Made by a program: the position numbers and the translations under genes. A DNA stretch of 64,000 nucleotides from Pseudomonas paeninsulae (lineage in GTDB: Bacteria; Pseudomonadota; Gammaproteobacteria; Pseudomonadales; Pseudomonadaceae), in assembly GCF_035621475.1 (NCBI RefSeq), contig NZ_CP141799.1, forward strand, positions 2,096,501 to 2,160,500, written 5' to 3'. Below, one piece after another: positions 1 through 10,817 of this stretch; within the stretch, counting starts at the first letter, position 1; each line of letters begins with the position of its first letter. The notes beneath the pieces are model-generated. The model did not search any database, was not told the DNA's origin, and saw only the letters and a program-made list of their open reading frames with translations.

Positions 1-2
1 CG

Positions 3-434
3 CCAGAGCGTGAATACACCAAGCAGGTCGGTCTGGAAGAGGGCTTGCGTGCGCTGCTCGGGGTGATCATGGCGACCAGTGCTTGTCCGGTGTTGGGCAA
101 GCTCAAACCGATGGCGCAGAATCACCTGCCGTTCGCCAATAATCAGGAGTTCATCCTGCGCGCAGTTTCGCTGTACCTGGCCCGGCAGTACTTCAATTTC
201 CGCGAAGGGCGTCTTGCGGATTGGGAGCTCAAGGGTTTGGTGCGCATGTTCCAGCAGTTGCAGTTGGTCAATCAGGCGTTCTGGCAGCGGATTCACGACA
301 CCTGTGAGGGCGACTCGAATCTCAAGGCCTTTCTGACCTTCTTTTCCATGTCATCGAGCATGACCTATTCGCTGGAAACTCAGTTGCAGAAGATTCGTCC
401 GTTGGTAATGAGCGCGGGCGACAATTTCGAATGA
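3..434 (+). CDS. Conserved hypothetical protein, 3' part only
   Basis: The reading frame is open from the left edge of the window to a TGA at 432-434, so the N-terminus lies outside. The visible 143 residues look alpha-helical, with a motif MATSACPVLGKLKPMA and a conserved-looking HLPFANNQEF stretch. I see no enzymatic motif, signal peptide or membrane helix in this part. From memory it resembles the Pseudomonas DUF6901-type proteins, and its place next to uspA matches PA3018, but that family assignment is a recollection and not a search result. It ends at a strong hairpin and converges with uspA. Function unknown. Confidence 0.75.
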   Translation, partial: PEREYTKQVGLEEGLRALLGVIMATSACPVLGKLKPMAQNHLPFANNQEFILRAVSLYLARQYFNFREGRLADWELKGLVRMFQQLQLVNQAFWQRIHDTCEGDSNLKAFLTFFSMSSSMTYSLETQLQKIRPLVMSAGDNFE

Positions 435-441
435 TCCTGGA

Positions 442-468
442 GCGAATGAGGCATGGCGCCTCATTCGC
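442..468. terminator. Hairpin between convergent genes
   Basis: A perfect 11-bp inverted repeat (GCGAATGAGGC, 442-452, and its complement, 458-468) with a 5-nt loop lies between the stop of the first gene and the stop of uspA. Neither strand has a following T-run, so it is an atypical terminator. It could instead protect 3' ends. Confidence 0.5.
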
Positions 469-478
469 CAGGTGTGCG

Positions 479-919
479 CTACTCGGGTTTCTTCAGGCGT
501 ACAGCCAGCACGTCGCAGGGTGCGCCGTGCAGCACGTCATTGGCGGTGGAGCCGAGCAGTAATGCCAGGCCGTGGCGGCCATGGCTGCCAACGATGATCA
601 GGTCGCAACTTTGCTCTTCAGCCAGGCGGTGTATTTCCTGGCGGGGCTGGCCATAAGCCAGATGGCGTTGATCTGCAGCCAGATCGGGATACTTTCCGGC
701 AAAACTGTCCAGACGTTCGCGGGCTTGCTCGAATTGCTGCTGTTGCAGCATCGACAAATCCATTGGCACATCACCGCCAAACGCCATGGCCATGGGTTCG
801 ACTATATGGACCACAGATAGTTTTGCGTGACTGCTCGAGGCCAGCTTCTGCGCGCGCTTCATGACTGGGTCGCATTCTTCGGTTAGGTCGACAGCGACCA
901 GAATATGCTGGTAAGGCAT
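479..919 (-). CDS. uspA: Universal stress protein, UspA family
   Basis: A 146-residue single-domain Usp protein of the usual family length. The N-terminus MPYQHILVAVDLTEE is the first beta strand of the fold. Near the C-terminus, GSHGRHGLALLLGST fits the G-2x-G-9x-G(S/T) nucleotide-binding signature of the ATP-binding Usp subgroup. The protein is cytoplasmic and family members support survival under stress or growth arrest; the specific role here is not visible. The ATG at 919 is preceded by AGAAGGAA at good spacing. The gene is monocistronic and convergent with the upstream hypothetical gene. Usp proteins are paralogous in Pseudomonas, so the symbol is a family label. Confidence 0.9.
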   Translation of the reverse strand: MPYQHILVAVDLTEECDPVMKRAQKLASSSHAKLSVVHIVEPMAMAFGGDVPMDLSMLQQQQFEQARERLDSFAGKYPDLAADQRHLAYGQPRQEIHRLAEEQSCDLIIVGSHGRHGLALLLGSTANDVLHGAPCDVLAVRLKKPE

Positions 920-1005
920 GGGTGGTTCCTTCTAAGGGTGACCGATGGTGATAAGTATGGCCGCATTGAGCGCTTGTAACAGGGTTATACCAGCGAGATA
1001 AATTT

Positions 1006-1443
1006 ATGCCCACATGGATCATATTGTTGCTTCTGGCTTTTGTGCTTAGCCCACTGGCCATGCTGATGCCGTCGCGGCGACAGCGTGGGCGGATGGATGT
1101 ACGTTTGCAAGCGCGGCGCATGGGGTTGGCGATGCAGTTGTCGCGCGAGCAATGGCCGCACTGGCTGGCCATTGAGCCGCCGGGCCAGTGTCCGCAATAT
1201 CACCGGGCGCGACGTCGTGGCCATGAAGATTGCTGGTGCTACTGGCAGGCTGAACCCGGACAGTGGCTGAATCAATGGCGCGAGCTTTGCGACGATGTGC
1301 CATTGGCCGAACAATTGGCCAGCCTTCCGGTCGATGTGTACAAGGTCGAGGCAACCGCACAGATGATTGCGCTGTATTGGGGGGAGCGGGAAGGATCGGA
1401 CTCGCTGCCGACGATTGCCAGTTTCTTGCTTGCGCGTGCTTGA
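1006..1443 (+). CDS. Small protein with one N-terminal membrane helix
   Basis: This 145-residue protein opens with a hydrophobic helix (about residues 4-22, IILLLLAFVLSPLAMLM) followed by Arg-rich sequence, which predicts a single anchor with the rest in the cytoplasm. The soluble part is rich in Trp, His and Arg (for example REQWPHWLAIEP) and carries no catalytic motif I recognise. Its place between uspA and fadB matches the P. aeruginosa hypothetical PA3016, and similar proteins are sometimes labelled YajC-like because of the N-terminal helix. I do not accept that label on this evidence. Function unknown. Confidence 0.75.
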   Translation: MPTWIILLLLAFVLSPLAMLMPSRRQRGRMDVRLQARRMGLAMQLSREQWPHWLAIEPPGQCPQYHRARRRGHEDCWCYWQAEPGQWLNQWRELCDDVPLAEQLASLPVDVYKVEATAQMIALYWGEREGSDSLPTIASFLLARA

Positions 1444-2501
1444 GTGACCGCCCATTGAGGCGTCAGGCAATCAAGAAAGAAAACCCGATGCAAGCACCGG
1501 CTTATAAATGTGGCCAGGCAGGCCGGAAAGGTCGAATGAGCCATGCACCGAGTGCGCGCTGGTCCGGATCTGCATGTCCGTGTATTGGCTGGAAGCCTCT
1601 TCAGGCCTTCTAATGATGCTGTTGGAATACTTGTTCGTCAGAAATGGCGCGCTGCTTTCATGGCAATTGCCAAGCGATTATTCAATAAGCGTCACTGGCT
1701 GCTGATGCTATGGAGCGACAGCTTGATTTTCCGGCTGTTCTACGGGGGGCGGTTCCAGGCGCTCCAGTTTTGTCGGCGAACGCCTTGACCATTACTTCCA
1801 GTGTTCGCGCTTCCCCAGCGCTATAAATGGTCGCGACTAGCGAAGCATAGTCGAGCACAAATGCTGCGTCAGCAGGTTTTGCTCGCGGCATTACGGGGTC
1901 AGTGCCGCGGTGCGGCGTCTATCTTCTTGTTCGATTGTGTCATATGGCACTGCTGGCGGAGTGCCGTCAATTGTGGTCGCTGGTTGCCAGGTCGGCCACC
2001 GGCTACACGTCAGTGAATGCCTTGGTTTTCGCTGCGCTGATGGCCTTCCATGCTGCTGTACATAAAAGTCTCTGAGCCTTTTTGTGCGCCTTGGCGCAGT
2101 TGAGGCGGTCTCGCCAAGCTGCTGGAGGGCTCGGTGGCATGGGCCGCTGTTGTCGGTTAGTTGTCGGATCTTTTCTGTATATCGGTACTGATGATCACCT
2201 GATCGCTTCAAAATAAGACTGTCCATCAGCCGAAATCCTCGCTCGGGCAGTCGCCGATGCATCAAGCTACACGCGACCAATTGACAATCTGCAGCTTTTC
2301 CTTGAAGGTGGGCACACCCGAATCAAACGGGCGTATGAATTGAGCGTTTGCTGAAAAAGGCAACGCCAATCCAGTCCGATTATCGCGTCGGCGGGTGTGC
2401 CAGGCTCATAGCGCTACTCTCTCAAACGGCTGAGCCGTGGGGTAGCAAGCTGGTTGGCTCCGATGTGTACTGTTCAGCTTCCATATCGTGGAGATCAGTT
2501 G
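1444..2501. other. Gene-poor 1.06-kb stretch upstream of fadB
   Basis: No intact gene is supported here. Base composition looks less GC-rich than the flanks, and short frames on both strands lack coherent composition or ribosome sites. A minus-strand gene remnant lies at 1708-1891, and minus-strand sequence further upstream to about 2280 may be more of it. Close to fadB, CAAACG (2324-2329) and CGTTTG (2345-2350) form perfect inverted arms 15 nt apart. These resemble PsrA half-sites, but the spacing is far wider than the 2-4 nt known for PsrA. A TTGACA hexamer sits at 2281-2286 without a clear -10. GGAG at 2490-2493 is the fadB ribosome site. Confidence 0.6.
1708..1891 (-). pseudogene. Frameshifted gene remnant
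   Basis: On the minus strand from an ATG at 1891 the frame reads a plausible protein (AAFVLDYASLVATIYS..., then EVMVKAFADK) and then turns into low-quality Ser/Arg/Thr sequence. Dropping one base from the TTTT run at 1768-1771 restores an orderly C-terminus, LERLEPPPVEQPENQAVAP, ending at a TAG at 1708-1710. The sense of both halves supports a real former gene with a single-base frameshift. The 5' end is also unclear, because the same frame has a stop just upstream of the ATG. I do not recognise the family. A sequencing error in the homopolymer or programmed frameshifting are alternatives. Confidence 0.45.
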
Positions 2502-4649
2502 ATGATTTACGAAGGTAAAGCCATCACGGTTAAGGCTCTTGAGAGCGGCATAGTCGAATTGAAATTCGACCTCAAGGGTGAGTCCGTCAACAAATTCAAC
2601 CGTCTAACCCTTAACGATCTGCGTCAGTCGGTTGATGCAATCAAGGCCGATGGTTCGATCAAGGGCGTGATTGTCACCAGTGGCAAAGACGTATTCATTG
2701 TCGGCGCCGATATCACCGAGTTCGTCGACAACTTCAAGTTGCCGGATGATGAGCTGGTGGCTGGCAACCTCGAAGCCAACAAGATCTTCAGTGATTTTGA
2801 AGACCTCGATTTCCCGACAGTCGTCGCAATCAACGGCATCGCTCTCGGCGGTGGTTTTGAAATGTGCCTGGCGGCGGATTATCGGGTCATGGCCGACAGC
2901 GCCAAAGTGGGCCTGCCGGAAGTCAAACTGGGTCTGTACCCAGGTTTCGGTGGCACCGTGCGTCTGCCGCGTTTGATCGGTACCGACAATGCGGTCGAGT
3001 GGATTGCCTCGGGCAAAGAGAACGGCGCAGGCGATGCCCTGAAAGTAGGTGCGGTCGATGCAGTAGTGGTCGCCGACAAGCTTCAGGCGGCTGCGCTGGA
3101 TCTGGTCAAGCGCGCTATCTCCGGCGAACTTGACTACAAAGCCAAGCGTCAGCCGAAGCTGGATAAGCTCAAGCTGAATGCCATCGAACAGATGATGTGC
3201 TTCGAAACCGCCAAGGGCTTCGTTGCAGGCCAGGCCGGCCCGAATTATCCGGCCCCGGTCGAAGCGATCAAGACCATTCAGAAAGCTGCCAACTTTGGCC
3301 GTGACAAGGCCCTGGAAGTGGAAGCCGCTGGTTTCGTCAAGCTGGCCAAGACCTCGGTTGCCGCCAGCCTGATCGGGCTGTTCCTGAATGATCAGGAACT
3401 GAAGAAAAAAGCCAAGCATTACGACGAAATCGCCAAAGACGTGAAACTGGCTGCCGTCCTTGGTGCCGGCATCATGGGTGGCGGTATCGCCTACCAGTCG
3501 GCGGTCAAGGGTACGCCGATCCTGATGAAGGATATCCGTGAAGACGGTATCCAGATGGGTCTGAACGAAGCCTCCAAGTTGCTCGGCAATCGCGTGGCCA
3601 AGGGCCGCCTGACCGCAGCGAAGATGGCCGAAGCCCTCAACGCCATCCGTCCGACCCTGTCCTACGGCGATTTCGCCAACGTCGACATCGTCGTCGAAGC
3701 CGTGGTCGAGAACCCCAAGGTCAAGCAAGCGGTACTGGCCGAAGTAGAAGGCGCGGTGAAGGAAGATACGATCCTCGCGTCCAACACCTCGACCATTTCC
3801 ATCAGCCTGCTGGCCAAGGCGCTCAAGCGTCCAGAAAACTTCGTCGGCATGCACTTCTTCAACCCGGTGCACATGATGCCGCTGGTCGAAGTTATCCGTG
3901 GTGAAAAGTCCAGCGAGGTGGCGGTTGCCACTACGGTGGCTTACGCCAAGAAGATGGGCAAGACCCCGGTTGTAGTCAACGACTGCCCGGGCTTCCTGGT
4001 CAACCGTGTGCTGTTTCCCTACTTTGGTGGCTTCTCCAAGCTGCTCGAGCTCGGTGTCGACTTCGTGCGTATCGACAAGGTGATGGAGAAATTCGGTTGG
4101 CCCATGGGCCCGGCGTACCTATCCGATGTGGTCGGTATCGATACCGGTCACCACGGTCGTGACGTGATGGCCGAAGGCTTCCCGGATCGCATGGCGGTCG
4201 AAGGCCGTACCGCGGTCGACGTGATGTATGAAGCGGACCGCCTGGGCCAGAAGAACGGCAAGGGTTTCTACTCGTACGAAATGGACAAGCGCGGCAAGCC
4301 GAAGAAGGTCATCGACCCTGTGGCTTACGAGTTGCTCAAGTCCATCGTCACCGAACAGCGTGAAGTGACCGATGAAGACATCGTCAACTTCATGATGATC
4401 CCGCTGTGCATGGAAACCGTTCGTTGCCTGGAAGACGGTATCGTCGAGACTGCTGCCGAGGCCGATATGGGCCTGGTCTACGGCATTGGCTTCCCGCCGT
4501 TCCGTGGTGGCGCACTGCGTTACATCGACAGCGTCGGTGTCGCCGAATTCGTGACCCTGGCCGACAAGTACGCCGATCTGGGCGCGCTGTACACCCCGAC
4601 TGCCAAGCTTCGCGAAATGGCCGCCAATGGCCAGAAGTTTTTCGGTTAA
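2502..4649 (+). CDS. fadB: Fatty acid oxidation complex alpha subunit FadB
   Basis: The 715-residue multifunctional alpha subunit of the beta-oxidation complex, at the standard family length. The N-terminal enoyl-CoA hydratase/isomerase domain (about 1-190) has [13 protein letters not shown] and [14 protein letters not shown], with the two catalytic glutamates at E120 and E140. The 3-hydroxyacyl-CoA dehydrogenase part starts with the NAD-binding loop [12 protein letters not shown] near residue 321 and contains [14 protein letters not shown] with the catalytic His near 451. The ATG at 2502 is chosen over an upstream in-frame alternative because GGAG at 2490-2493 is well spaced and [10 protein letters not shown] is the conserved start. 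It forms an operon with fadA 30 nt downstream. PsrA is the known regulator of this operon in P. aeruginosa. Confidence 0.97.
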   Translation: MIYEGKAITVKALESGIVELKFDLKGESVNKFNRLTLNDLRQSVDAIKADGSIKGVIVTSGKDVFIVGADITEFVDNFKLPDDELVAGNLEANKIFSDFEDLDFPTVVAINGIALGGGFEMCLAADYRVMADSAKVGLPEVKLGLYPGFGGTVRLPRLIGTDNAVEWIASGKENGAGDALKVGAVDAVVVADKLQAAALDLVKRAISGELDYKAKRQPKLDKLKLNAIEQMMCFETAKGFVAGQAGPNYPAPVEAIKTIQKAANFGRDKALEVEAAGFVKLAKTSVAASLIGLFLNDQELKKKAKHYDEIAKDVKLAAVLGAGIMGGGIAYQSAVKGTPILMKDIREDGIQMGLNEASKLLGNRVAKGRLTAAKMAEALNAIRPTLSYGDFANVDIVVEAVVENPKVKQAVLAEVEGAVKEDTILASNTSTISISLLAKALKRPENFVGMHFFNPVHMMPLVEVIRGEKSSEVAVATTVAYAKKMGKTPVVVNDCPGFLVNRVLFPYFGGFSKLLELGVDFVRIDKVMEKFGWPMGPAYLSDVVGIDTGHHGRDVMAEGFPDRMAVEGRTAVDVMYEADRLGQKNGKGFYSYEMDKRGKPKKVIDPVAYELLKSIVTEQREVTDEDIVNFMMIPLCMETVRCLEDGIVETAAEADMGLVYGIGFPPFRGGALRYIDSVGVAEFVTLADKYADLGALYTPTAKLREMAANGQKFFG

Positions 4650-4664
4650 TCGCGCACAGACTAG

Positions 4665-5855
<1,191 letters not shown>

Positions 5856-5869
5856 GCGTTCACAGACGA

Positions 5870-5896
5870 AAAACCGGGGCCTCGTGCCCCGGTTTT
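5870..5896 (+). terminator. Intrinsic terminator of fadBA
   Basis: An 11-bp stem (AAAACCGGGGC / GCCCCGGTTTT) with a CTCGT loop, followed by TGTTTGT, lies 15 nt after the fadA stop. Confidence 0.9.
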
Positions 5897-5933
5897 TGTT
5901 TGTCGACGGGAAAAAAATTCAAGGAATTTAGCG

Positions 5934-6170
5934 ATGCAATTACAGCCCGGCCTTTATCGCCACTACAAGGGACCCGAGTACCGCGTATTTGGCATAGCCC
6001 GGCATTCCGAGGAAGAGCAGCAAGTAGTGGTCTATCAGGCGCTATACGGCGAGTACGGCTTGTGGGTGCGCCCGCTGGAGATGTTTTGTGAACGCGTCGA
6101 AGTGGATGGCGAGTTGGTTCCACGCTTTACTCTAATTCAGGCCGAAACAAGCCTTTTCGACCGGACCTGA
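5934..6170 (+). CDS. DUF1653 domain protein
   Basis: A 78-residue protein that is essentially one DUF1653 domain. PGLYRHYKGPEYRV, VVVYQALYGEYGLWVRP and MFCERVEVDGE...PRF are the conserved blocks of that family. It is a small cytoplasmic beta-rich fold of unknown function, widespread as a stand-alone protein. AAGGAA lies 8 nt before the ATG. It sits between fadA and topA as in P. aeruginosa (PA3012), with its own leader after the fadA terminator. Confidence 0.9.
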   Translation: MQLQPGLYRHYKGPEYRVFGIARHSEEEQQVVVYQALYGEYGLWVRPLEMFCERVEVDGELVPRFTLIQAETSLFDRT

Positions 6171-6194
6171 ACGCAGGTCGCGCTATTGCTGCGC

Positions 6195-6222
6195 TTGACC
6201 TCAGCCTGAGCGCCACTATATA
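6195..6222 (+). promoter_or_regulatory. Likely sigma70 promoter of topA
   Basis: TTGACC (6195-6200) and TATATA (6217-6222) are separated by 16 nt. This would give a topA leader of about 200 nt in the 256-nt gap after the DUF1653 gene. Confidence 0.5.
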
Positions 6223-6426
6223 TAGCGGTGCCGCGCTGGCCGGCTATTGAAAACCATGCGCTGGATCGTGCAGCGTTGAACGCGGCCGCAGAAGGCTTCT
6301 TTACAGCATGTAAACTCCGCTTCTTCGGTTGAATTCACCTCGTAAGTTATTGGCGCGCACTATTTTCAACAGTCTGTATGGCGCCTCTCGCCTTTCATTT
6401 ATCGAATTTCAGGAAACTTCCAATCC

Positions 6427-9036
6427 ATGGGCAAATCGCTGGTCATCGTGGAATCCCCGGCCAAGGCCAAGACCATCAACAAGTATCTGGGCGACCAGTA
6501 CGTGGTGAAGTCGAGCATCGGCCACATCCGTGACCTGCCTACCAGCGGCTCGGCAAGTGCTGCCAAGGAACCGGTCAAGCGGGGCAAGGCGGCGGCTGGT
6601 GAAGTGCCGGCGTTATCGCCCAAGGAAAAGGCCAAGCGCCAACTGGTGGCGCGCATGGGGGTCGATCCCGAACAGGGCTGGAAAGCCAAGTACGAAATCC
6701 TCCCGGGCAAGGAAAAGGTTGTCGAAGAACTGCGCCGGTTGGCCAAGGATGCCGACACCATCTATCTCGCAACCGACTTGGATCGCGAGGGGGAAGCTAT
6801 TGCCTGGCACCTGCGCGAATCCATTGGTGGCGACGAAAGCCGCTACAAGCGCGTGGTATTCAACGAGATCACCAAGAAGGCCATTCAAGAGGCCTTTTCC
6901 AAGCCGGGCGAGCTGGACATCAATCGGGTCAATGCCCAGCAAGCGCGGCGCTTCCTCGACCGTGTAGTGGGCTACATGGTCTCGCCATTGTTGTGGGCCA
7001 AGATTGCGCGTGGTCTTTCTGCGGGCCGGGTGCAGTCGGTGGCAGTGAAGTTGGTGGTTGAGCGCGAGACAGAGATTCGCGCCTTCGTTCCTGAAGAGTA
7101 TTGGGACGTGCACGCCGATCTCGGCACGACCAAGGGCGCCAATGTGCGCTTCGAGGTGGCCCGCGAAAACGGTGCTGCCTTCAAACCGCTGAACGAAGCT
7201 CAAGCGATGGCCGCCCTGGCCACGCTCGAGGCGTCTAGCTACAGCATTACCAAGCGTGAAGACAAACCGACCAGCAGCAAACCTTCGGCGCCGTTCATCA
7301 CCTCCACCCTGCAGCAGGCGGCGAGCAACCGCCTGGGCTTCGGGGTGAAGAAGACCATGATGATGGCCCAGCGTCTGTACGAGGCTGGTTACATCACCTA
7401 CATGCGTACCGACTCGACCAACCTGTCGGCCGATGCGGTGAGCATGGTGCGTGACTTCATCGAGGGCGAGTTCGGCAAGAAATACCTGCCGGCCAACCCG
7501 ATTGCCTACAGCAGCAAGGAAGGCGCGCAGGAGGCGCACGAGGCGATTCGTCCGTCTGATGTCAACCTCAAGCCAACCCAGCTAGCCAAAATGGAGCGTG
7601 ACGCCGAGCGCCTGTATGAGCTCATCTGGCGCCAGTTCGTGGCATGCCAGATGCCGCCTGCCGAGTACCTGTCGACCACCGTGACCGTCACTGCCGCGCA
7701 GTTTGAATTGCGCGCCAAGGGCCGCATTCTCAAGTTCGACGGTTACACCCAGGTATTGCCTCAAATGAGCAAACCGGGCGACGACGATGTCTTGCCGGAC
7801 ATGGCCAAGGGCGATGCGATCAAACTGATAAAACTCGATCCGAGTCAGCATTTCACCAAGCCACCGGCACGTTATTCGGAAGCCAGCCTGGTCAAGGAGA
7901 TGGAGAAACGCGGTATCGGTCGTCCGTCGACCTATGCGGCAATCATCTCGACCATTCAGGATCGCGGCTATGTCGCACTGCACAACCGGCGTTTCTATTC
8001 GGAAAAGATGGGCGACATCGTTACCGGACGTCTGAGCGAAAGCTTCTCCAACCTGATGGACTACGGCTTTACTGCCGGCATGGAAGAGAACCTGGATGAT
8101 GTGGCCCAGGGCGAGCGCGAGTGGAAGCATGTGCTCGACGAGTTCTATGGCGACTTCAAGAAAAAACTCGAAGTAGCCGAGGCCAGCGACAGTGGCATGC
8201 GTGCCAACTTGCCGACGCCGACCGATATCCCATGCCGTGAGTGCGGTCGGCCGATGATGATACGTACTGCCTCCACCGGGGTTTTCCTCGGTTGTTCCGG
8301 GTATGCGTTGCCGCCGAAAGAGCGCTGCAAATCGACCATCAATCTGGTGCCTGGCGATGAAGTCGCCGCGGACGATGAGGGCGAGTCGGAGTCGCTGGTG
8401 CTGCTCGGCAAGCATCGCTGCGACAAGTGCGGCACCGCCATGGATGCCTATCTGCTCGACGAGACGCGCAAGCTGCATATCTGTGGCAACAACCCGGATT
8501 GCACGGGCTACGAGATCGAACAGGGTCAATACCGGATCAAGGGTTACGAAGGCCCAAGCCTGGAGTGCGACAAGTGCGGCAGCCAGATGCAGCTGAAAAC
8601 CGGGCGTTTCGGCAAGTTCTTCGGTTGCACCAACACTGAGTGCAAGAACACCCGCAAGCTGCTGAAAAGCGGTGAAGCCGCTCCGCCGAAGATGGACCCG
8701 GTGAAGATGCCGGAGCTCAAGTGCGAGAAGGTCAATGACACCTATATCTTGCGCGACGGCGCGGCGGGTTTGTTCCTGGCGGCCAGTCAGTTCCCGAAAA
8801 ATCGCGAGACCCGTGCGCCGTTGGTGCTGGAACTGATCCCGCATAAGGACGAAATCGACCCCAAGTATCACTTCCTCTGTGATGCGCCGAAGAAAGACCC
8901 TGAAGGTCGCGCGGCGGTTATTCGCTTCAGTCGCAAGACCAAAGAGCAGTACGTGCAGACCGAGGTCGATGGCAAGCCTACCGGCTGGCGTGCCTTCTAT
9001 GATGGCGGCAAGTGGAAGGTCGAAGAGAAGGGATGA
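6427..9036 (+). CDS. topA: DNA topoisomerase I
   Basis: An 869-residue type IA topoisomerase that relaxes negative supercoils. The N-terminal Toprim domain has [17 protein letters not shown] with the catalytic Glu, and the acidic motif [17 protein letters not shown]. The active-site tyrosine is Y325 in [14 protein letters not shown]. The C-terminus has three zinc-ribbon modules, each starting with a CxxC pair (CRECG, CDKCG, CDKCG; roughly residues 600-760), then a final basic domain typical of gammaproteobacterial TopA. Length matches Pseudomonas enzymes. The ATG follows AGGAAA. A good promoter lies about 200 nt upstream. Confidence 0.97.
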   Translation: MGKSLVIVESPAKAKTINKYLGDQYVVKSSIGHIRDLPTSGSASAAKEPVKRGKAAAGEVPALSPKEKAKRQLVARMGVDPEQGWKAKYEILPGKEKVVEELRRLAKDADTIYLATDLDREGEAIAWHLRESIGGDESRYKRVVFNEITKKAIQEAFSKPGELDINRVNAQQARRFLDRVVGYMVSPLLWAKIARGLSAGRVQSVAVKLVVERETEIRAFVPEEYWDVHADLGTTKGANVRFEVARENGAAFKPLNEAQAMAALATLEASSYSITKREDKPTSSKPSAPFITSTLQQAASNRLGFGVKKTMMMAQRLYEAGYITYMRTDSTNLSADAVSMVRDFIEGEFGKKYLPANPIAYSSKEGAQEAHEAIRPSDVNLKPTQLAKMERDAERLYELIWRQFVACQMPPAEYLSTTVTVTAAQFELRAKGRILKFDGYTQVLPQMSKPGDDDVLPDMAKGDAIKLIKLDPSQHFTKPPARYSEASLVKEMEKRGIGRPSTYAAIISTIQDRGYVALHNRRFYSEKMGDIVTGRLSESFSNLMDYGFTAGMEENLDDVAQGEREWKHVLDEFYGDFKKKLEVAEASDSGMRANLPTPTDIPCRECGRPMMIRTASTGVFLGCSGYALPPKERCKSTINLVPGDEVAADDEGESESLVLLGKHRCDKCGTAMDAYLLDETRKLHICGNNPDCTGYEIEQGQYRIKGYEGPSLECDKCGSQMQLKTGRFGKFFGCTNTECKNTRKLLKSGEAAPPKMDPVKMPELKCEKVNDTYILRDGAAGLFLAASQFPKNRETRAPLVLELIPHKDEIDPKYHFLCDAPKKDPEGRAAVIRFSRKTKEQYVQTEVDGKPTGWRAFYDGGKWKVEEKG

Positions 9037-9112
9037 TCGGGACAAGGTGCGCGTCTGCAGGCAGCAGGCGCGCGTATAGTGGCCTGATCGGTCTGTAGTG
9101 GAGGGCGCCTTG

Positions 9113-9631
9113 ATGGCCCATGAACTGTACACCCGTACCAACCAGAAGCTCTTCTATGCCGGCCTGTCGCTGGAGTCCTGGCGCGTTGCGCAGGAGGGGC
9201 GAGCAGTCAACTCTTTGGCCCTGATACAAGCTGAGCGTGAGGCTGCCCTATTCCATCTCTATGGGGCGCTGCTGGGGCTGTGTCACGAGATTGCCGGTTA
9301 CTACCGCCTGCCTGAAAGTAATGCAGCACGGGCCGAGCAGTTGCTGGACAAGGCACTGCTGGATGCTGCTCCCAGCCCTGAGTTGGCCGAGCTTATCGAG
9401 TTGGCGCAGCAGCCGGAAACCTGGCTGGCTCAGCTGCTGAAGGCTTATGGCGAACTGTTTCAGCCGCCGCAGGCGGCGAAAAAGGTCAAGGTCGACCCGC
9501 GTACTCCCTTGATCGTAGCGGTTAGCCTGGATCAGGAGGCGCCGCCACTGGCGCGTGAAACGCTGGAGGTTTGGCGACAGGAGTTGAAGGGGTTGGCCAA
9601 GCGCTTTCGCGAGTCGTTGAGTGAGTGGTGA
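9113..9631 (+). CDS. Conserved Pseudomonas protein, DUF6586-like
   Basis: A 172-residue, mostly helical, soluble protein beginning MAHELYTRTNQKLFYA, which I associate from memory with the DUF6586 family (PA3010). No catalytic motif, signal peptide or membrane segment is visible. The ATG at 9113 is preferred to the upstream in-frame start because GGAGGG at 9100-9105 is correctly spaced for it. It lies 76 nt after topA and probably shares its transcript. Function unknown. Confidence 0.8.
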   Translation: MAHELYTRTNQKLFYAGLSLESWRVAQEGRAVNSLALIQAEREAALFHLYGALLGLCHEIAGYYRLPESNAARAEQLLDKALLDAAPSPELAELIELAQQPETWLAQLLKAYGELFQPPQAAKKVKVDPRTPLIVAVSLDQEAPPLARETLEVWRQELKGLAKRFRESLSEW

Positions 9632-9672
9632 GTCGAGTTTGGATAAGCGGTCTAGGGTGAGCCTTGGACGAC

Positions 9673-9681
9673 TGTTACAAT
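9673..9681 (+). promoter_or_regulatory. Extended -10 promoter element
   Basis: TGTTACAAT is an extended -10 (TGn plus TACAAT) without a clear -35. It lies 28 nt before the ATG of the next small gene, so transcription would start near 9688. Confidence 0.35.
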
Positions 9682-9708
9682 GCCGGCCTTTCGTGGAGAA
9701 CCAGCCCT

Positions 9709-9942
9709 ATGCCTACATCCTACCTTGAGATCGTCGAGTTGCCCGATGGGCGCATTGCACTGCGTCGTGCAGAAGACGAAGAAACCTTGGTGGTGCTGGA
9801 CTTTTCCGCTGATGCCAAGGAATTTCTGCAGGGTCAGCACATCGAGGTAGCCAAGGCTATGCTCAGTGTCGGCGTGCAAATGGCGGGAAAATTGGCTGAA
9901 GGTGATCTTGACCATGCACAAGGCCCGCGTGTGCTGCACTGA
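9709..9942 (+). CDS. Small conserved hypothetical protein
   Basis: A 77-residue acidic protein starting MPTSYLEIVELPDGRIALRR. The pattern of a short beta-rich N-terminus followed by a helix (FLQGQHIEVAKAMLSVGVQMAG) matches the conserved Pseudomonas protein at this place (PA3009). The start is at the ATG at 9709 behind GGAG (9694-9697), not at the upstream in-frame codon. It converges with sulA across a 125-nt gap in which I see no clear terminator. Function unknown. Confidence 0.8.
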   Translation: MPTSYLEIVELPDGRIALRRAEDEETLVVLDFSADAKEFLQGQHIEVAKAMLSVGVQMAGKLAEGDLDHAQGPRVLH

Positions 9943-10067
9943 TTGCGGGTGGGTTGTCTCGACGCTAATATTGCTATCAGCAGCTGGTTCTAGGTGTTGT
10001 GGCTGGTATATGTGCCTGGTTGATGGTGTCGTCTCATGCACAGTCCTTGTGCCATTGCCCGCGATTT

Positions 10068-10541
10068 TTACCCCAGACTGATGTTGAGGCTTTGCGCTTT
10101 GCCCTGTCGTGCGGCCTGCTCCAGTTGCTCCCGAGCATGCTGTTCAAGAGGGTGAAACCAGCTGACGACTGTATGGCTACGGCCCAGCTTCAGTGCCTCC
10201 TGAGCCAGTTGCAAGGCACTTTGTTTGCCGCGAGGATGGAGTAACAGAATGCGTTCGCGGTTGAGCCCGGCTTCGCGCAGCCAGGTTTGCGTCAGGCTGC
10301 TGGGCGGGGCAATCAGGCTCAGCCAGCGCGCATCTTTGTTCTGGCTCAGCTCGCGGAGAATTGGCGCGAGCAGGTTCAGACAGTGACCTGCAGTACCACG
10401 TAGCGACATTTCACTGAAGGCTTCGGGGTTCTCCTGCCAGGGTGACTCCACAATCTGATTCAGCCGTGGCGTCACTGCTGAAGCCATTAGCCCCTCGAAT
10501 AGTGGTAACTGTGTACGCTTTAGTGATTGCGGGGACTGCAT
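10068..10541 (-). CDS. sulA: SOS cell division inhibitor SulA
   Basis: A 157-residue SulA homologue, close to the P. aeruginosa length, with the RecA-like SulA fold marked by WLSLIAPP, ERILLLHPRG and VVSWFHPLEQ. SulA binds FtsZ and delays division during DNA damage. The start is the ATG at 10541 (MQSPQSLKRTQ) because GGAGG is 8 nt upstream, rather than the longer in-frame form. It lies 276 nt downstream of lexA on the same strand. I see no LexA box of its own, so SOS control most likely comes from the lexA promoter. The lexA-sulA gap holds an inverted repeat (10638-10644 with 10662-10668). Confidence 0.9.
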   Translation of the reverse strand: MQSPQSLKRTQLPLFEGLMASAVTPRLNQIVESPWQENPEAFSEMSLRGTAGHCLNLLAPILRELSQNKDARWLSLIAPPSSLTQTWLREAGLNRERILLLHPRGKQSALQLAQEALKLGRSHTVVSWFHPLEQHAREQLEQAARQGKAQSLNISLG

Positions 10542-10817
10542 AGAACCTCCTCTGGCAGGCGGTGGGAAACTACCTGCGTTTTGCCCTCTTGGTGTCAAAG
10601 CTCGGGGCGTTTAAAACGGCCTCACAGCCATTGCGTGACTCGCCTGAACGAAACCTGAGTGGGCGAGTGAAGCGAGGCAGGTGCACGTTTAGCGAGGGAA
10701 GCAGCTCTTTTGACCTGCTGTAGTTGCCCTGCCTCCGGCTACTGACTTGGCTCCACTGCGTGCGTCCTTCTTGCCCCGTGCGGGTGATCACGGCCGGTTA
10801 CGGGTTGCAGGAGTCTG

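Noticed and set aside
1543..1788. An 81-residue plus-strand frame in the gap before fadB
   Set aside because: It overlaps the more sensible minus-strand remnant, has no ribosome site and no recognisable family.
7582..9141. A 519-residue frame antisense to topA
   Set aside because: It reflects third-position GC bias opposite a full-length TopA. No start context or domain.
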